Positions 1 to 8,118 of a stretch of 64,000 nt of DNA are shown piece after piece. This DNA comes from JAUZRW01 sp034437755. Lineage in GTDB: Bacteria; Chloroflexota; Anaerolineae; Aggregatilineales; Phototrophicaceae. The stretch's first letter is position 1, and each line of letters begins with the position of its first letter. The stretch is taken from positions 61,725 through 125,724 of the forward strand of contig DAOTTV010000078.1 in the NCBI GenBank assembly GCA_034437755.1, written 5' to 3'. A program made the position numbers and the translations under genes. The notes below the pieces were generated by a model. It was not told where the DNA came from. It saw only the letters and a list, made by a program, of their open reading frames with translations, and ran no database searches.

Positions 1-381
1 GCTCCCGCAGACATTCCCGAACAGGTCACGATCACATCGCAGACGTACATCGCGGCGGTGACGCGCGGCTTGCCCGTCGATCAAACGCTGATTCCGGCTT
101 TACTGGCAACCCCTGCCGCTTACATCGGGCTGATTGGCAGTCAGCGGCGATGGACACTGACGGTGAAACATCTGCGCGAGCAAGCCGGTCTATCTGACGC
201 GCAATTGGCGCGGGTGCGCGCACCGATCGGACTAGAACTAGAAGCGGAGACGCCGAAAGAGATCGCGCTCAGCATCCTGGCAGAAATTGTCATGATCCGG
301 CGCGGCGGCACCGGTCAGCCGATGCAATGGTTAGGTGATGTTGAAGCCGCATCATCATCCGCATCAGACGAAACATCATAG
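1..381 (+). CDS. xdhC: XdhC/CoxF family maturation protein, C-terminal part (5' end outside window)
   Basis: The reading frame is open from base 1, so this is the C-terminal 126 residues of a gene that starts upstream. The visible part is the Rossmann-type C-terminal half of XdhC/CoxF proteins: YIGLIGSQRR, then RVRAPIGLELEAETPKEIA, and a closing AEIVMIRRG. Members of this family bind molybdenum cofactor and help insert it, with its terminal sulfur, into xanthine-dehydrogenase-type enzymes. That role fits the hydroxylase subunits at 1.5 and 5.8 kb on the same strand. The last dozen residues are Ser/Glu/Asp-rich and probably a flexible tail. Confidence 0.85.
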   Translation, partial: APADIPEQVTITSQTYIAAVTRGLPVDQTLIPALLATPAAYIGLIGSQRRWTLTVKHLREQAGLSDAQLARVRAPIGLELEAETPKEIALSILAEIVMIRRGGTGQPMQWLGDVEAASSSASDETS

Positions 382-424
382 CGAACGGTCACTCAATCAG
401 ACATGCGGTCATTCAGGAATTGTC

Positions 425-1057
425 GTGGTTAAATTATTGGTAGTCAGCGATACGGTGATGGCACCGCTGGAAAATACCGCCAATCTGCGGCGACGATATA
501 GAGATATTGATGTCATTGTCAGTTGTGGCGATATGCCGGGGACGTATCTCGATTTTATCTCGACTATTTTAGGCAGGCCCTTATTGTATGTGCGCGGGAA
601 TCACGATGAGATGTATGATACGACCCCGCCGGGTGGCACTAATCTACATGAGAATTACATCGAGTTTATGGGAGTAAGGTTCATTGGATTAGAGGGATCA
701 ATCCGCTATAATCGGGGAAAGATTCAATATACGCAGATGGAAATGCGGGCAAAAGTGTTGCGGCTTGCGCCACATTTGCGCTGGCGGCGCTGGCGCAAAG
801 GGTACGGGGTCGATGTCTTTGTCGCCCATTCGCCCCCGCGCGGTATCCACGATATAGAAGATGATTACCCGCATCGCGGTTTTGATGCTTTCATCAATTT
901 CATGGATTGGTATCGTCCGCGTTATATGCTACATGGTCATGTTCACACGTGGGATCGACGTAAAGAGACCGACACACAATATAAAGCAACCCGCGTGATT
1001 AACGTTAATCCGTACATAGTACTTGAAATAGACCCAATAGTAGGTGAAGACTCATAA
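425..1057 (+). CDS. calcineurin-like metallophosphoesterase
   Basis: A 210-residue protein if it starts at the GTG at 425, giving MVKLLVVSD; the frame is open further upstream to an ATG at 335, but that would overlap xdhC and add a non-conserved His-rich leader. Metallophosphoesterase blocks are visible: SD(9)TV, CGD(36)M, GNHD at 58-61, a later AHSPP and a GHVH near the C-terminus. The first metal motif is normally D-x-H; here it reads D-T-V, so one metal ligand is replaced. The substrate cannot be predicted. The stop overlaps the next start by one base (TAATG), so the two genes are translationally coupled. Confidence 0.8.
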   Translation: MVKLLVVSDTVMAPLENTANLRRRYRDIDVIVSCGDMPGTYLDFISTILGRPLLYVRGNHDEMYDTTPPGGTNLHENYIEFMGVRFIGLEGSIRYNRGKIQYTQMEMRAKVLRLAPHLRWRRWRKGYGVDVFVAHSPPRGIHDIEDDYPHRGFDAFINFMDWYRPRYMLHGHVHTWDRRKETDTQYKATRVINVNPYIVLEIDPIVGEDS

Positions 1058-1482
1058 TGTACACGCCACAAGAAATCCAAAAACGCTTGAAAAGCCAGAA
1101 CGCCGATGAACGGCGCGTCGCGATGGTGATGATCGGCAAAGCACGTCACTATCACATGCTCCAGCAATTAATCGACGCGATGTATTATGATCTCGATACC
1201 GATGTACGGGCGATGGCGGCGTGGGCAATTGATATGATGGGCAGTGTTGATGCGATTCCGGCGCTGATTGATGCCATGTACGATCCATCGTTCAGCGTGC
1301 GCTCGAACGCGGGCTGGGCGCTGGTGCATCTGGGTAATCGCTTCATCCCCCAGTTAGTCTTGCCGGAAGTCATCGCCGTCCTGCGCGATGAAGACCACGC
1401 CCCCGCACGGCAGATGGCCTACCTGATTTTATCGCGCATCCACGACCGACAAGCACGCGAAGCCATTGACAATTACTGGTAA
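1057..1482 (+). CDS. small HEAT-repeat protein
   Basis: A 141-residue protein made of helical pairs typical of HEAT/PBS-lyase-like repeats, for example VRAMAAWAIDMMG and VRSNAGWALVHLG, each followed by an IPALIDAM-type helix. Such proteins are usually interaction scaffolds without catalysis. It starts inside the stop codon of the phosphoesterase (TAATG) and ends 26 bases before the fused FAD/2Fe-2S subunit. It therefore sits within the molybdenum-hydroxylase transcript and may help assemble the complex; that is inference from position only. Confidence 0.75.
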   Translation: MYTPQEIQKRLKSQNADERRVAMVMIGKARHYHMLQQLIDAMYYDLDTDVRAMAAWAIDMMGSVDAIPALIDAMYDPSFSVRSNAGWALVHLGNRFIPQLVLPEVIAVLRDEDHAPARQMAYLILSRIHDRQAREAIDNYW

Positions 1483-1508
1483 GTTAACATCGGAGACATC
1501 ACGAGCGC

Positions 1509-2945
1509 ATGTGGACTCAATATTATAGTGTGAGCACAATCGACGAAGCTCTTGCCCGACTGGCAGAATACGGCGACCGCGCCCGTATCATTGCCGGCGG
1601 GACAGATATTTTAATTGAACTGGAACAGGGTAAACGTCCTGATGTTGCAGCCTTGATCGACATCACGCGCATCCCCCAGCTTGATAATATTCGCATAGAT
1701 GATGGCATGGTGACGATCGGCGCGCTGGTCAATCACAATCATATTGTCGATAGCGAGATTATCCGCCAGCACGCCTTACCACTGGCACAAGCCTCGTGGG
1801 AAGTCGGCGCGCCCCAGATTCGCAATCGAGCGACAGTTGCCGGCAATCTGATCACCGCTTCGCCGGCTAACGATACGATCGTGCCGTTGATGGCGCTCTC
1901 GGCAGAAGTCGTCTTACAATCCGTCGCTGGCGAGCGCGTCGTGCCACTGAGCGATTTCTACAGTGGTTTTCGGCAATCTGTCATGCGCCCCGATGAAATG
2001 CTAACAGCGATTCGTTTTCCGGCCCTAGCTAGTAACCAGCGCGGTATGTTCATCAAGCTGGGGCTACGCCGCGCACAGGCGATTTCGGTCGTCAACACAG
2101 CTGTTGTTATCACGCTCGATGTCGATCAGCGCGTGACGCACGCCGCTATTGCGCTGGGGAGTGTCGCGGCGACGATCATCCGTGTGCCTGCCGCCGAAGA
2201 AGCCCTGATCGGTCAGCACTTGACTGCTGATGTGATCGCACAGGTCGCACGCCTTGCCGGTGATACCCCCACGCCCATCGATGACGTTCGCAGTACGGCG
2301 ATGTATCGCGCTGAGATGGTGAAAGTACTTGTGGCGCGTGCCCTGCGTCATATCGCTGATGAACGCCATGACACCCTACCCCATAATCCAGCAATGCTGT
2401 GGGATCACAATCGCGCGCGGGTCAATGGCAATCATCTACCGGCCCAAACCCGACACGATAACGATGCACCAATCAGCACGACCATCAACGGCAAACAGGT
2501 GACCCTTAAGACAGGACAGAGCAAAACGCTGTTACACTGGTTGCGAGAAGATGCCGGTTTAACAGGCACAAAAGAAGGTTGTGCCGAAGGCGAATGTGGC
2601 GCATGTACGGTTTTCCTCGATGGTGTGGCGGTGATGGCGTGCATGGTCGCGGCACCCCGCGCTCACGATGCGACAATCGTCACCGTCGAAGGCTTGCAAC
2701 AAGATGAACACCTGCACCCGATTCAGGAAGCCTTCATCGATCATGCGGCGGTGCAATGTGGCTACTGCACGCCGGGATTTTTGATGTCCGGCGCGAAGCT
2801 CCTCGAAGAGCATCCACACCCGACCGACGAACAAATTCAGCAGAGCATCAGCGGGAATCTCTGTCGTTGTACGGGATATTACAAGATTATCGATGCGTTT
2901 AAGCAAGCGCGTGAACACGACGCACAAACACAAAAGGAGAGCTAA
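1509..2945 (+). CDS. fused FAD-binding (CoxM-type) and [2Fe-2S] (CoxS-type) subunit of a molybdenum hydroxylase
   Basis: 478 residues with two domains that are normally separate subunits. Residues 1 to about 290 are the CoxM/XdhB FAD domain (IAGGTDILIELEQ near 28-40, ATVAGNL near 106). Residues about 322-478 are a CoxS/XdhA-type iron-sulfur subunit. A plant-type cluster is bound by C358, C363, C366 and C378 (GCAEGECGAC) and a second by C417, C420, C452 and C454 (CGYC, CRC). Electrons from substrate oxidised at the Mo site would pass through both clusters to FAD. The order FAD then FeS is opposite to that of eukaryotic xanthine dehydrogenase. The Mo subunit lies at 5.8 kb, separated by three other features. 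Confidence 0.92.
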   Translation: MWTQYYSVSTIDEALARLAEYGDRARIIAGGTDILIELEQGKRPDVAALIDITRIPQLDNIRIDDGMVTIGALVNHNHIVDSEIIRQHALPLAQASWEVGAPQIRNRATVAGNLITASPANDTIVPLMALSAEVVLQSVAGERVVPLSDFYSGFRQSVMRPDEMLTAIRFPALASNQRGMFIKLGLRRAQAISVVNTAVVITLDVDQRVTHAAIALGSVAATIIRVPAAEEALIGQHLTADVIAQVARLAGDTPTPIDDVRSTAMYRAEMVKVLVARALRHIADERHDTLPHNPAMLWDHNRARVNGNHLPAQTRHDNDAPISTTINGKQVTLKTGQSKTLLHWLREDAGLTGTKEGCAEGECGACTVFLDGVAVMACMVAAPRAHDATIVTVEGLQQDEHLHPIQEAFIDHAAVQCGYCTPGFLMSGAKLLEEHPHPTDEQIQQSISGNLCRCTGYYKIIDAFKQAREHDAQTQKES

Positions 2946-3350
2946 ATGTCAGACAATTTTGGCGGCAAGTATCAAGAGAAAAAGAAGCAACCCCTGCGTC
3001 CCTTCTTATCGGTGATCGGGCTGATTATCCTCGGTTTGGGGATTGCAGGCGCGTACTACGGATCAGAGCCGGTAGCCTCATGGTTATTACAGCAAGATTT
3101 TCTGGCAGGGGCGGCACTTGATTTACAGACCTTACGCATTTTAGTCGGGGTTGTGACTGTTCTGATCACGATCAGTATCTTCGCGGCGGCGTTTGCGATT
3201 TTCCAACCAAAGACCAGTAAGCTGGTTGATGAGCAAACCCTGAAGAAAGAGAAAGAGCAAAAAGAAGCCGAAGAACGCCGTAAGAAGAAGCGTCGTCAAG
3301 CCATGCTTGCCAAGATGCGCGATGCCAACAAAGATTTGAGCGAATTATGA
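2946..3350 (+). CDS. small membrane protein with charged C-terminal tail
   Basis: 134 residues starting directly after the stop of the fused subunit; a clear AAGGAG lies at about 2934-2939 inside the previous gene. A Lys-rich N-terminus is followed by two transmembrane helices (about residues 19-38 and 62-86). A strongly charged coiled-coil-like tail of about 45 residues follows (KEKEQKEAEERRKKKRR). I do not recognise a family. Tight coupling to the hydroxylase subunit suggests a membrane-tethering or accessory role, but this is unproven. Confidence 0.65.
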   Translation: MSDNFGGKYQEKKKQPLRPFLSVIGLIILGLGIAGAYYGSEPVASWLLQQDFLAGAALDLQTLRILVGVVTVLITISIFAAAFAIFQPKTSKLVDEQTLKKEKEQKEAEERRKKKRRQAMLAKMRDANKDLSEL

Positions 3351-3382
3351 GAGGGCGCACACCATCGCACCGATCACGATGA

Positions 3383-3413
3383 GGGGACGACACCGAGCGT
3401 CCCTTTGTTGTTT
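3383..3413 (+). terminator. intrinsic terminator after the first part of the Mo-hydroxylase operon
   Basis: GGGACG (3384-3389), 8-base loop, CGTCCC (3398-3403), then TTTGTTGTTT. It lies 33 bases after the stop of the small membrane protein and would end the transcript from xdhC onward. Confidence 0.65.
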
Positions 3414-3445
3414 AGTTCTTTCGTATCTTGCGTGGTCAAGCTCTT

Positions 3446-3690
3446 TTTGTCCCCTTTTTGAAAAGGCTCTTATGTCGAACGTGTGCAATAGTCATTTAGG
3501 GCTTTGCCCTAAGACCCGTGAGCGTTTGCAAACGCTCAACCAAAACTTTCACAGCTTGCTCTTTTCAACTCTATTGCGTTGAAGACAACTGGTTTCAAAA
3601 GGCTTACGCCTTTTGCAGGGTGTGGGACAGCGTCCCACTTTGCACAGACTTTACACATGAGCCTTTGAAAAAAGGGAACGTCAAAAACTT
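3446..3690. repeat. array of short hairpins bounded by imperfect inverted repeats
   Basis: No gene is supported here. Arms at about 3448-3488 and 3640-3682 are imperfect inverted copies: both contain CCCTTTTT, AAAGGCTC and TGTGCAA when the right arm is reverse-complemented. Between them lie successive hairpins: GGGCTTTGCCC at 3499-3509; the perfect 18-bp palindrome GAGCGTTTGCAAACGCTC at 3520-3537; TTCAAC/GTTGAA at about 3564-3583; CAAAAGGC/GCCTTTTG at about 3596-3615; and GTGGGAC/GTCCCAC at about 3621-3637. The right-hand unit recurs at 5754-5812. Confidence 0.7.
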
Positions 3691-3712
3691 TTGCTTTTTT
3701 GAGCGTATAGCG

Positions 3713-3836
3713 GTAACTACTCAGCCCTCACCCTAAATCCCTCTCCCGACCGCTACTATGTGTCTAGGAGAGGGACTTCAACCGTGCTTGTCTTGAGGGC
3801 AGAAGCTGGCGTCAATCAATTGACCGGAGTAGTTAC
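3713..3836. mobile_element. 124-bp MITE with IS66-type ends
   Basis: The ends are perfect 10-bp inverted repeats, GTAACTACTC (3713-3722) and GAGTAGTTAC (3827-3836). They are flanked immediately by the 8-bp direct repeat GTATAGCG at 3705-3712 and 3837-3844, which reads as a target-site duplication. The IS66 family is known for ends starting GTAA and 8-bp duplications, so an IS66-type transposase is the likely mobiliser. The element has no gene. Inside is a stem TCCCTCTCC (3738-3746) / GGAGAGGGA (3767-3775). Confidence 0.75.
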
Positions 3837-3861
3837 GTATAGCGTTCAAAATGAACAAGGT

Positions 3862-3907
3862 CAAGGAACGACAGTTCCTTGTGGGAGTGCGGGGGCAAAG
3901 CCCCTGC
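3862..3907. repeat. two adjacent hairpins, repeat-like
   Basis: CAAGGAAC/GTTCCTTG (3862-3881, 4-base loop) is followed by GCGGGGGC/GCCCCTGC with one mismatch (3889-3907). They look like dispersed palindromic repeats rather than a terminator, since no T-run follows. The whole stretch 3351-3992 contains repeats only; I see no supported gene in it. Confidence 0.5.
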
Positions 3908-3992
3908 AACAAAAACCACGCGAAATCCCAAAGAGCCTGTTGTTTTACAGATCGCGCTCATGCAGACGAGACATAACGAAAGGCGGATACCC

Positions 3993-5750
3993 GTGGATAG
4001 AACAGTACCGAAGATGGGCGGCAACGAGATCCAACTGTATATGCGGACATATTACTCACTTCTACGGTCGAGTGTCACTGTGAAGATCGAGACGCTGGTC
4101 GAGAGTCATCTGGGCATTGAATCGTCACTGCACATCAACGGTGCGGACTATGAACCGGATGTATCGGCTCTGATTTATAGCGCCTTGCGCCTGCCCCCCT
4201 GTGTGAAAGATACCAAGACCGTCCTCATCGGGCAGACGGAACAGTCATTCATCGAGGCTGGGTATACCGATATTCCCAGTTGGCGGCGGGTTTATGCGCC
4301 GGGGCGACGGCGGCGGATACACCATGATGGGCATGATATGCTAGTGGTGTATATCGTCAGCCGCTCTGACATTGACGATTTGATCCCGATTTTGACGGCT
4401 TATCAGATCGAATGGAACAAGTTGCACCAACTCCTGCGGGATAGTGTGGCGCGTCAATTCCTCGACGAGAGGCGCGGACAACGTGAACGCCTGAGTGACT
4501 CCGAAATCGACGAACTCGCCAGCCACTTGAAGATGCTCCCGAAGGATTTACGCCGTCTCGAAATCGTGTGGCAGGATGATTTTGTCGATACCATGCTAGA
4601 AGTCGCCGACGAACGGCGCGATATGGGAGTCGCTTTGATCTCGGGATCACTGGCAGATTATCGACGGGCAACCGCCTCATGGTGGAGCGAGTTGCGCCGC
4701 AACGTGATGGATGCCGGCGGGCCGGATGTCGAAAAGCGCCCGCTTTACTTCGTATCTAGCAACACACATTCGATTGTCAACTTGCTGACGGGCTTCGCCC
4801 GCCGCTATGAGCAGAGTCTTGTCGAATACGTCAAGAAGTATAACTACGAATCTCTGCTTGCCGAATACGAAGACATCCAGACGCAATCACACAAGAGCCT
4901 TGAGAATTTCTTATATTATGTGCTGGGGCGGTTTCTCAACGATGAGGAGACCAACGCGCTCGAAGAACTGCGCGAAGCAGAGCACAACGTCGGTATCTAT
5001 CGCGTGCCGAATCGTCATGGCTTCGAAATTGAAGCGCAGGTGATCGAACTCAACGAGTTACAACCGGAATGGTTAGACACCCGCTTGCCCGCTAATTTCG
5101 ATCTCAACACGATTTTGACCAGTGACGCGCTCATCTTGAATATCGATTATCCTTTGGGGATGGCGGCTTACGAGATTCTGAGCCGCATCACCGAGCGCAA
5201 CAGTCGTATCCACGGCGTGTATATCATGGGCAAAGCCGCCACGCTCAACGGGCGTGTGGGCGATGTCATGATTCCCAACGTCATCCACGATGAACACTCG
5301 CAGAATACGTATCTGTTCGATAATTGCTTCCATGCCAACGATGTGAACCCTTACATCGGGTTCGGTAACGTGCTGGATAACCAGAAGGCGATCACCGCGC
5401 TGGGAACATTTTTACAGAATAGCGATTACATGACGGTTTTCTATCGTGAGGGTTACACTGATATTGAGATGGAAGGCGGCCCCTACCTCTCGGCAGTGTA
5501 CGAAGCCTTCCGTCCGAAGCGGCATCCCTACAACGAAATCGTCAATTTGTATCAAGTGCCGTTCGACATCGGCTTCCTGCATTATGCGTCTGATACGCCG
5601 ATGAAGAAGGGACAGAACCTAGGTGCGGGTAGCCTGAGTTATACCGGTGTTGAACCGACATATGCGTCAGCGATTGCGATTCTGCGGCGCATCTTCAAGC
5701 AGGAGATCGGGCGTTTGCGCTCGGATGCCGTCGCCATCGCCGGTGTGTAG
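3993..5750 (+). CDS. conserved protein with C-terminal nucleoside-phosphorylase-like domain
   Basis: About 585 residues from the GTG at 3993, which has AAAGGCGG just upstream; ATG codons at 4014 and 4041 are alternatives. The frame continues up to 3879 but that part is repeat DNA. The N-terminal half has a conserved-looking NEIQLYMRTYYSLLRSS segment and is otherwise unrecognised. The last 230 residues resemble the nucleoside phosphorylase/hydrolase fold: MGKAATLNGRVGDVMIP and, later, EGYTDIEMEGGPYLSA, which recalls the conserved Met-Glu ribose-binding segment. Its place between two molybdenum-hydroxylase subunits suggests a nucleoside or nucleotide substrate. A specific activity cannot be assigned. 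Confidence 0.75.
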   Translation: MDRTVPKMGGNEIQLYMRTYYSLLRSSVTVKIETLVESHLGIESSLHINGADYEPDVSALIYSALRLPPCVKDTKTVLIGQTEQSFIEAGYTDIPSWRRVYAPGRRRRIHHDGHDMLVVYIVSRSDIDDLIPILTAYQIEWNKLHQLLRDSVARQFLDERRGQRERLSDSEIDELASHLKMLPKDLRRLEIVWQDDFVDTMLEVADERRDMGVALISGSLADYRRATASWWSELRRNVMDAGGPDVEKRPLYFVSSNTHSIVNLLTGFARRYEQSLVEYVKKYNYESLLAEYEDIQTQSHKSLENFLYYVLGRFLNDEETNALEELREAEHNVGIYRVPNRHGFEIEAQVIELNELQPEWLDTRLPANFDLNTILTSDALILNIDYPLGMAAYEILSRITERNSRIHGVYIMGKAATLNGRVGDVMIPNVIHDEHSQNTYLFDNCFHANDVNPYIGFGNVLDNQKAITALGTFLQNSDYMTVFYREGYTDIEMEGGPYLSAVYEAFRPKRHPYNEIVNLYQVPFDIGFLHYASDTPMKKGQNLGAGSLSYTGVEPTYASAIAILRRIFKQEIGRLRSDAVAIAGV

Positions 5751-5753
5751 CGA

Positions 5754-5812
5754 TTTAGGGTGTGGGATATTGTCCCACGTTGCACAACGCGTACACATGA
5801 GCCAACGTCAAA
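5754..5812 (+). repeat. second copy of the hairpin repeat unit
   Basis: This segment matches the right-hand unit of the array at 3611-3684: AGGGTGTGGGA, a GTGGGA/GTCCCAC hairpin, TTGCACA, TACACATGAGCC and AACGTCAAA occur in the same order. It starts 3 bases after the stop of the phosphorylase-like gene and ends just before the ribosome-binding site of the Mo subunit, so the element sits between two co-directional genes. Confidence 0.65.
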
Positions 5813-5829
5813 CGTGAGGAAGAGAGATC

Positions 5830-8058
5830 GTGACCCAAGAAAAAACCATCGTCGTCGGGCAATCCGTCAAGCGCATTGATGCGCGGGGCAAAGTCACAGG
5901 GGAGACCCCCTACCCCGGCGACATCGACATTGACGACCAACTGTGGCTGAAGATCAAATTCAGCGATCATGCCCACGCACGCATCACAGCGATCGATACC
6001 AGCCAAGCAGAAGCAATCGCGGGCGTTGTCGCTGTGTATACGGCGGCGGATATTCCCTGTAATGAATACGGACTAGTCATCAAAGATCAGCCTGTGATTT
6101 GCGGAGTCGGGAGCGATCGCGTCGGCGCGGATGTGGTGCGCTGTTACATGGATTACGTCGCCGTCGTCGTGGCAGAGACGCCAGCGATAGCCGCCGAAGC
6201 GGTGAAGCACATTCATGTTGATTATGAGGTGCTTGCGGGCGTATACGACCCTGAAGAAGCGATGCAAGCAGGCGCACCCCAGCTTCACCCCGATACCCCG
6301 CATAATCTCGTCGCGCAGTATCGCATTCGTAAGGGCGAGATGGACGGCATCTGGGAGCAGTGTGCCGCGATTGTCGAGGATACTTATGAGACGACATGGC
6401 AGGAACACGCTTATCTACAGCCCGAAGCTGGCTTGAGCTACATTGATGATGAGGGGCGCGTGACGGTCGTTGTCGCCGGACAGTGGAATCACGAAGATCA
6501 GGAGCAAATCTATCACGCGCTGGATTTACCGCCAGAACAAGTGCGCGTGGTCTACCCCGCGATTGGCGGCGCGTTCGGCGGGCGTGAGGATATGTCGGTG
6601 CAAATCGTGCTGGCAGTGGCGGCGTACAAGCTCCGTCGTCCCGTGAAAACTGTATGGTCACGCGAAGAGTCGATTTTGAACCACCATAAACGACACCCGA
6701 TCACAATCCATGCCAGATGGGGCGCAGACGCTGACGGACGGGTGCTAGCCGTCGACGCGCGGGTGATTGGCGATGCGGGTGCGTACAATTACACATCGAA
6801 CAAGGTGCTGGGCAACGCACAGTTGACAGCGACCGGCGCGTATGACATCCCGAATATTCACATCGATACCTACACGGTCTACACCAACAATATTCCCTGT
6901 GGCGCATTTCGGGGCTTCGGGGCGGTGCAGGCGCTCTTCGCCGCCGAGGGACAGATGAACAAACTCGCGGACGCGCTCGGCATTGATCCGGTCGAAATCC
7001 GACGGCGCAATGTCTTTCGCGAAGGCAGTTTGCAATCAACGGGAACGCCCCTGCCTAAGGGCGTGTCGATCGCGAAAGTAGTCGAGGCCTGTGGCTTACA
7101 GAGCTACTGGCAACAGGATGCAGACGGCACGTTTGCCCTGCCACCAATGGAGCAACCAGCTGACCCCAGCAAGCGGCGCGGTATCGGCTTTGCGTGTGGC
7201 TATAAGAATGTCGGTTACAGCTTCGGCTTCCCAGAGCGCAGTTGGGCGATGATCGAACTACATGGCAGGAGAGAGATCGAAGAAGTAGTCGTGCGGCATG
7301 GCGGCGCGGATGTCGGGCAGGGCGCGCACACAGTCATCGTGCAGATGACAGCCGAGGCGACCGGCGTTGAGATCGACAAGGTGCGGCTAGTAACCGCCGA
7401 TACCGCCGAACATGACACATCCGGCAGTGCTTCGGCATCACGTTTGACCTTCATGGCGGGCAACGCGATTCGGGGTGCGGCGGAGAAAGCGCTCGCTGCA
7501 TGGCAAAACGAAGATCGTCCGGCAACGGGTGAGTTTCTGTATCGTCCGCCCAAGACGACCCCCTTCGACCCTCTAACGGGGCGCAGTGAGCCGAACTTCG
7601 CCTACGGGTATGTGGCGCAGGCAGTCGAGGTCGAAGTCGATATCGAAACCGGACAGATCCAGGTCACACGTGTGGTCAGCGCTCATGACGTTGGCAAAGC
7701 CGTGAACCCGCAACTGATACAGGGACAGATTGAAGGCGGGGTCGTGCAAGCCCTGGGCTATGCACTGATGGAGTATCTCGTCAGCGAACAAGGGCGCATC
7801 AAGAATCCCTATCTATCAACTTATATCATCCCGACGGTGCTGGATGTTCCGGTCGAGGTGAAATCGGTGATTTTAGAATATCCCGATCCGATCGGGCCGT
7901 GGGGGGCGCGTGGCATGGCAGAGATGCCGATGCTCCCGCTGACACCGGCAATCGCGGCGGCAGTGCATCAGGCGACTGGTGTTTGGTTAAACGCCCAACC
8001 GTTCACGCCGGATCGGGTCGTTATGGCTCTGCGTCAACGGGGCATTGGTGTTATTTAA
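5830..8058 (+). CDS. xanthine dehydrogenase family protein, molybdopterin-binding large subunit
   Basis: 742 residues from a GTG with GAGGAAGAGAG upstream. Family landmarks run in order: an N-terminal a/b-hammerhead domain, GGAFGGRE near 246-254 (Mo-cofactor loop), AFRGFG at 359-364, and GARGMAEM near the C-terminus, in which E698 is the expected catalytic base. The AFRGFG loop resembles xanthine/purine-type hydroxylases and lacks the AYRCSFR loop of true aerobic CO dehydrogenase. The enzyme would hydroxylate an N-heterocycle or aldehyde, passing electrons to the fused FAD/2Fe-2S subunit at 1.5 kb. Substrate is inferred, not shown. Confidence 0.92.
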   Translation: MTQEKTIVVGQSVKRIDARGKVTGETPYPGDIDIDDQLWLKIKFSDHAHARITAIDTSQAEAIAGVVAVYTAADIPCNEYGLVIKDQPVICGVGSDRVGADVVRCYMDYVAVVVAETPAIAAEAVKHIHVDYEVLAGVYDPEEAMQAGAPQLHPDTPHNLVAQYRIRKGEMDGIWEQCAAIVEDTYETTWQEHAYLQPEAGLSYIDDEGRVTVVVAGQWNHEDQEQIYHALDLPPEQVRVVYPAIGGAFGGREDMSVQIVLAVAAYKLRRPVKTVWSREESILNHHKRHPITIHARWGADADGRVLAVDARVIGDAGAYNYTSNKVLGNAQLTATGAYDIPNIHIDTYTVYTNNIPCGAFRGFGAVQALFAAEGQMNKLADALGIDPVEIRRRNVFREGSLQSTGTPLPKGVSIAKVVEACGLQSYWQQDADGTFALPPMEQPADPSKRRGIGFACGYKNVGYSFGFPERSWAMIELHGRREIEEVVVRHGGADVGQGAHTVIVQMTAEATGVEIDKVRLVTADTAEHDTSGSASASRLTFMAGNAIRGAAEKALAAWQNEDRPATGEFLYRPPKTTPFDPLTGRSEPNFAYGYVAQAVEVEVDIETGQIQVTRVVSAHDVGKAVNPQLIQGQIEGGVVQALGYALMEYLVSEQGRIKNPYLSTYIIPTVLDVPVEVKSVILEYPDPIGPWGARGMAEMPMLPLTPAIAAAVHQATGVWLNAQPFTPDRVVMALRQRGIGVI

Positions 8059-8118
8059 ACGTTATCCAAATCATGATATGATAGGCGTAACGCACCGGAT
8101 ATTTTTCATGAGATAGCG

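Noticed and set aside
3520..3537. Perfect 18-bp palindrome considered as a CRISPR or phage attachment site
   Set aside because: No spaced direct repeats, integrase or cas genes are nearby; it belongs to the hairpin array.
3760..4083. ORF of 107 codons on the + strand across the repeat region
   Set aside because: It starts within the MITE and overlaps the better-supported gene at 3993 in another frame; its composition comes from repeats and hairpins.
5830..8058. Aerobic carbon monoxide dehydrogenase large subunit
   Set aside because: The AYRCSFR loop of true CoxL is absent; the loop reads AFRGFG, as in xanthine/purine-type enzymes.
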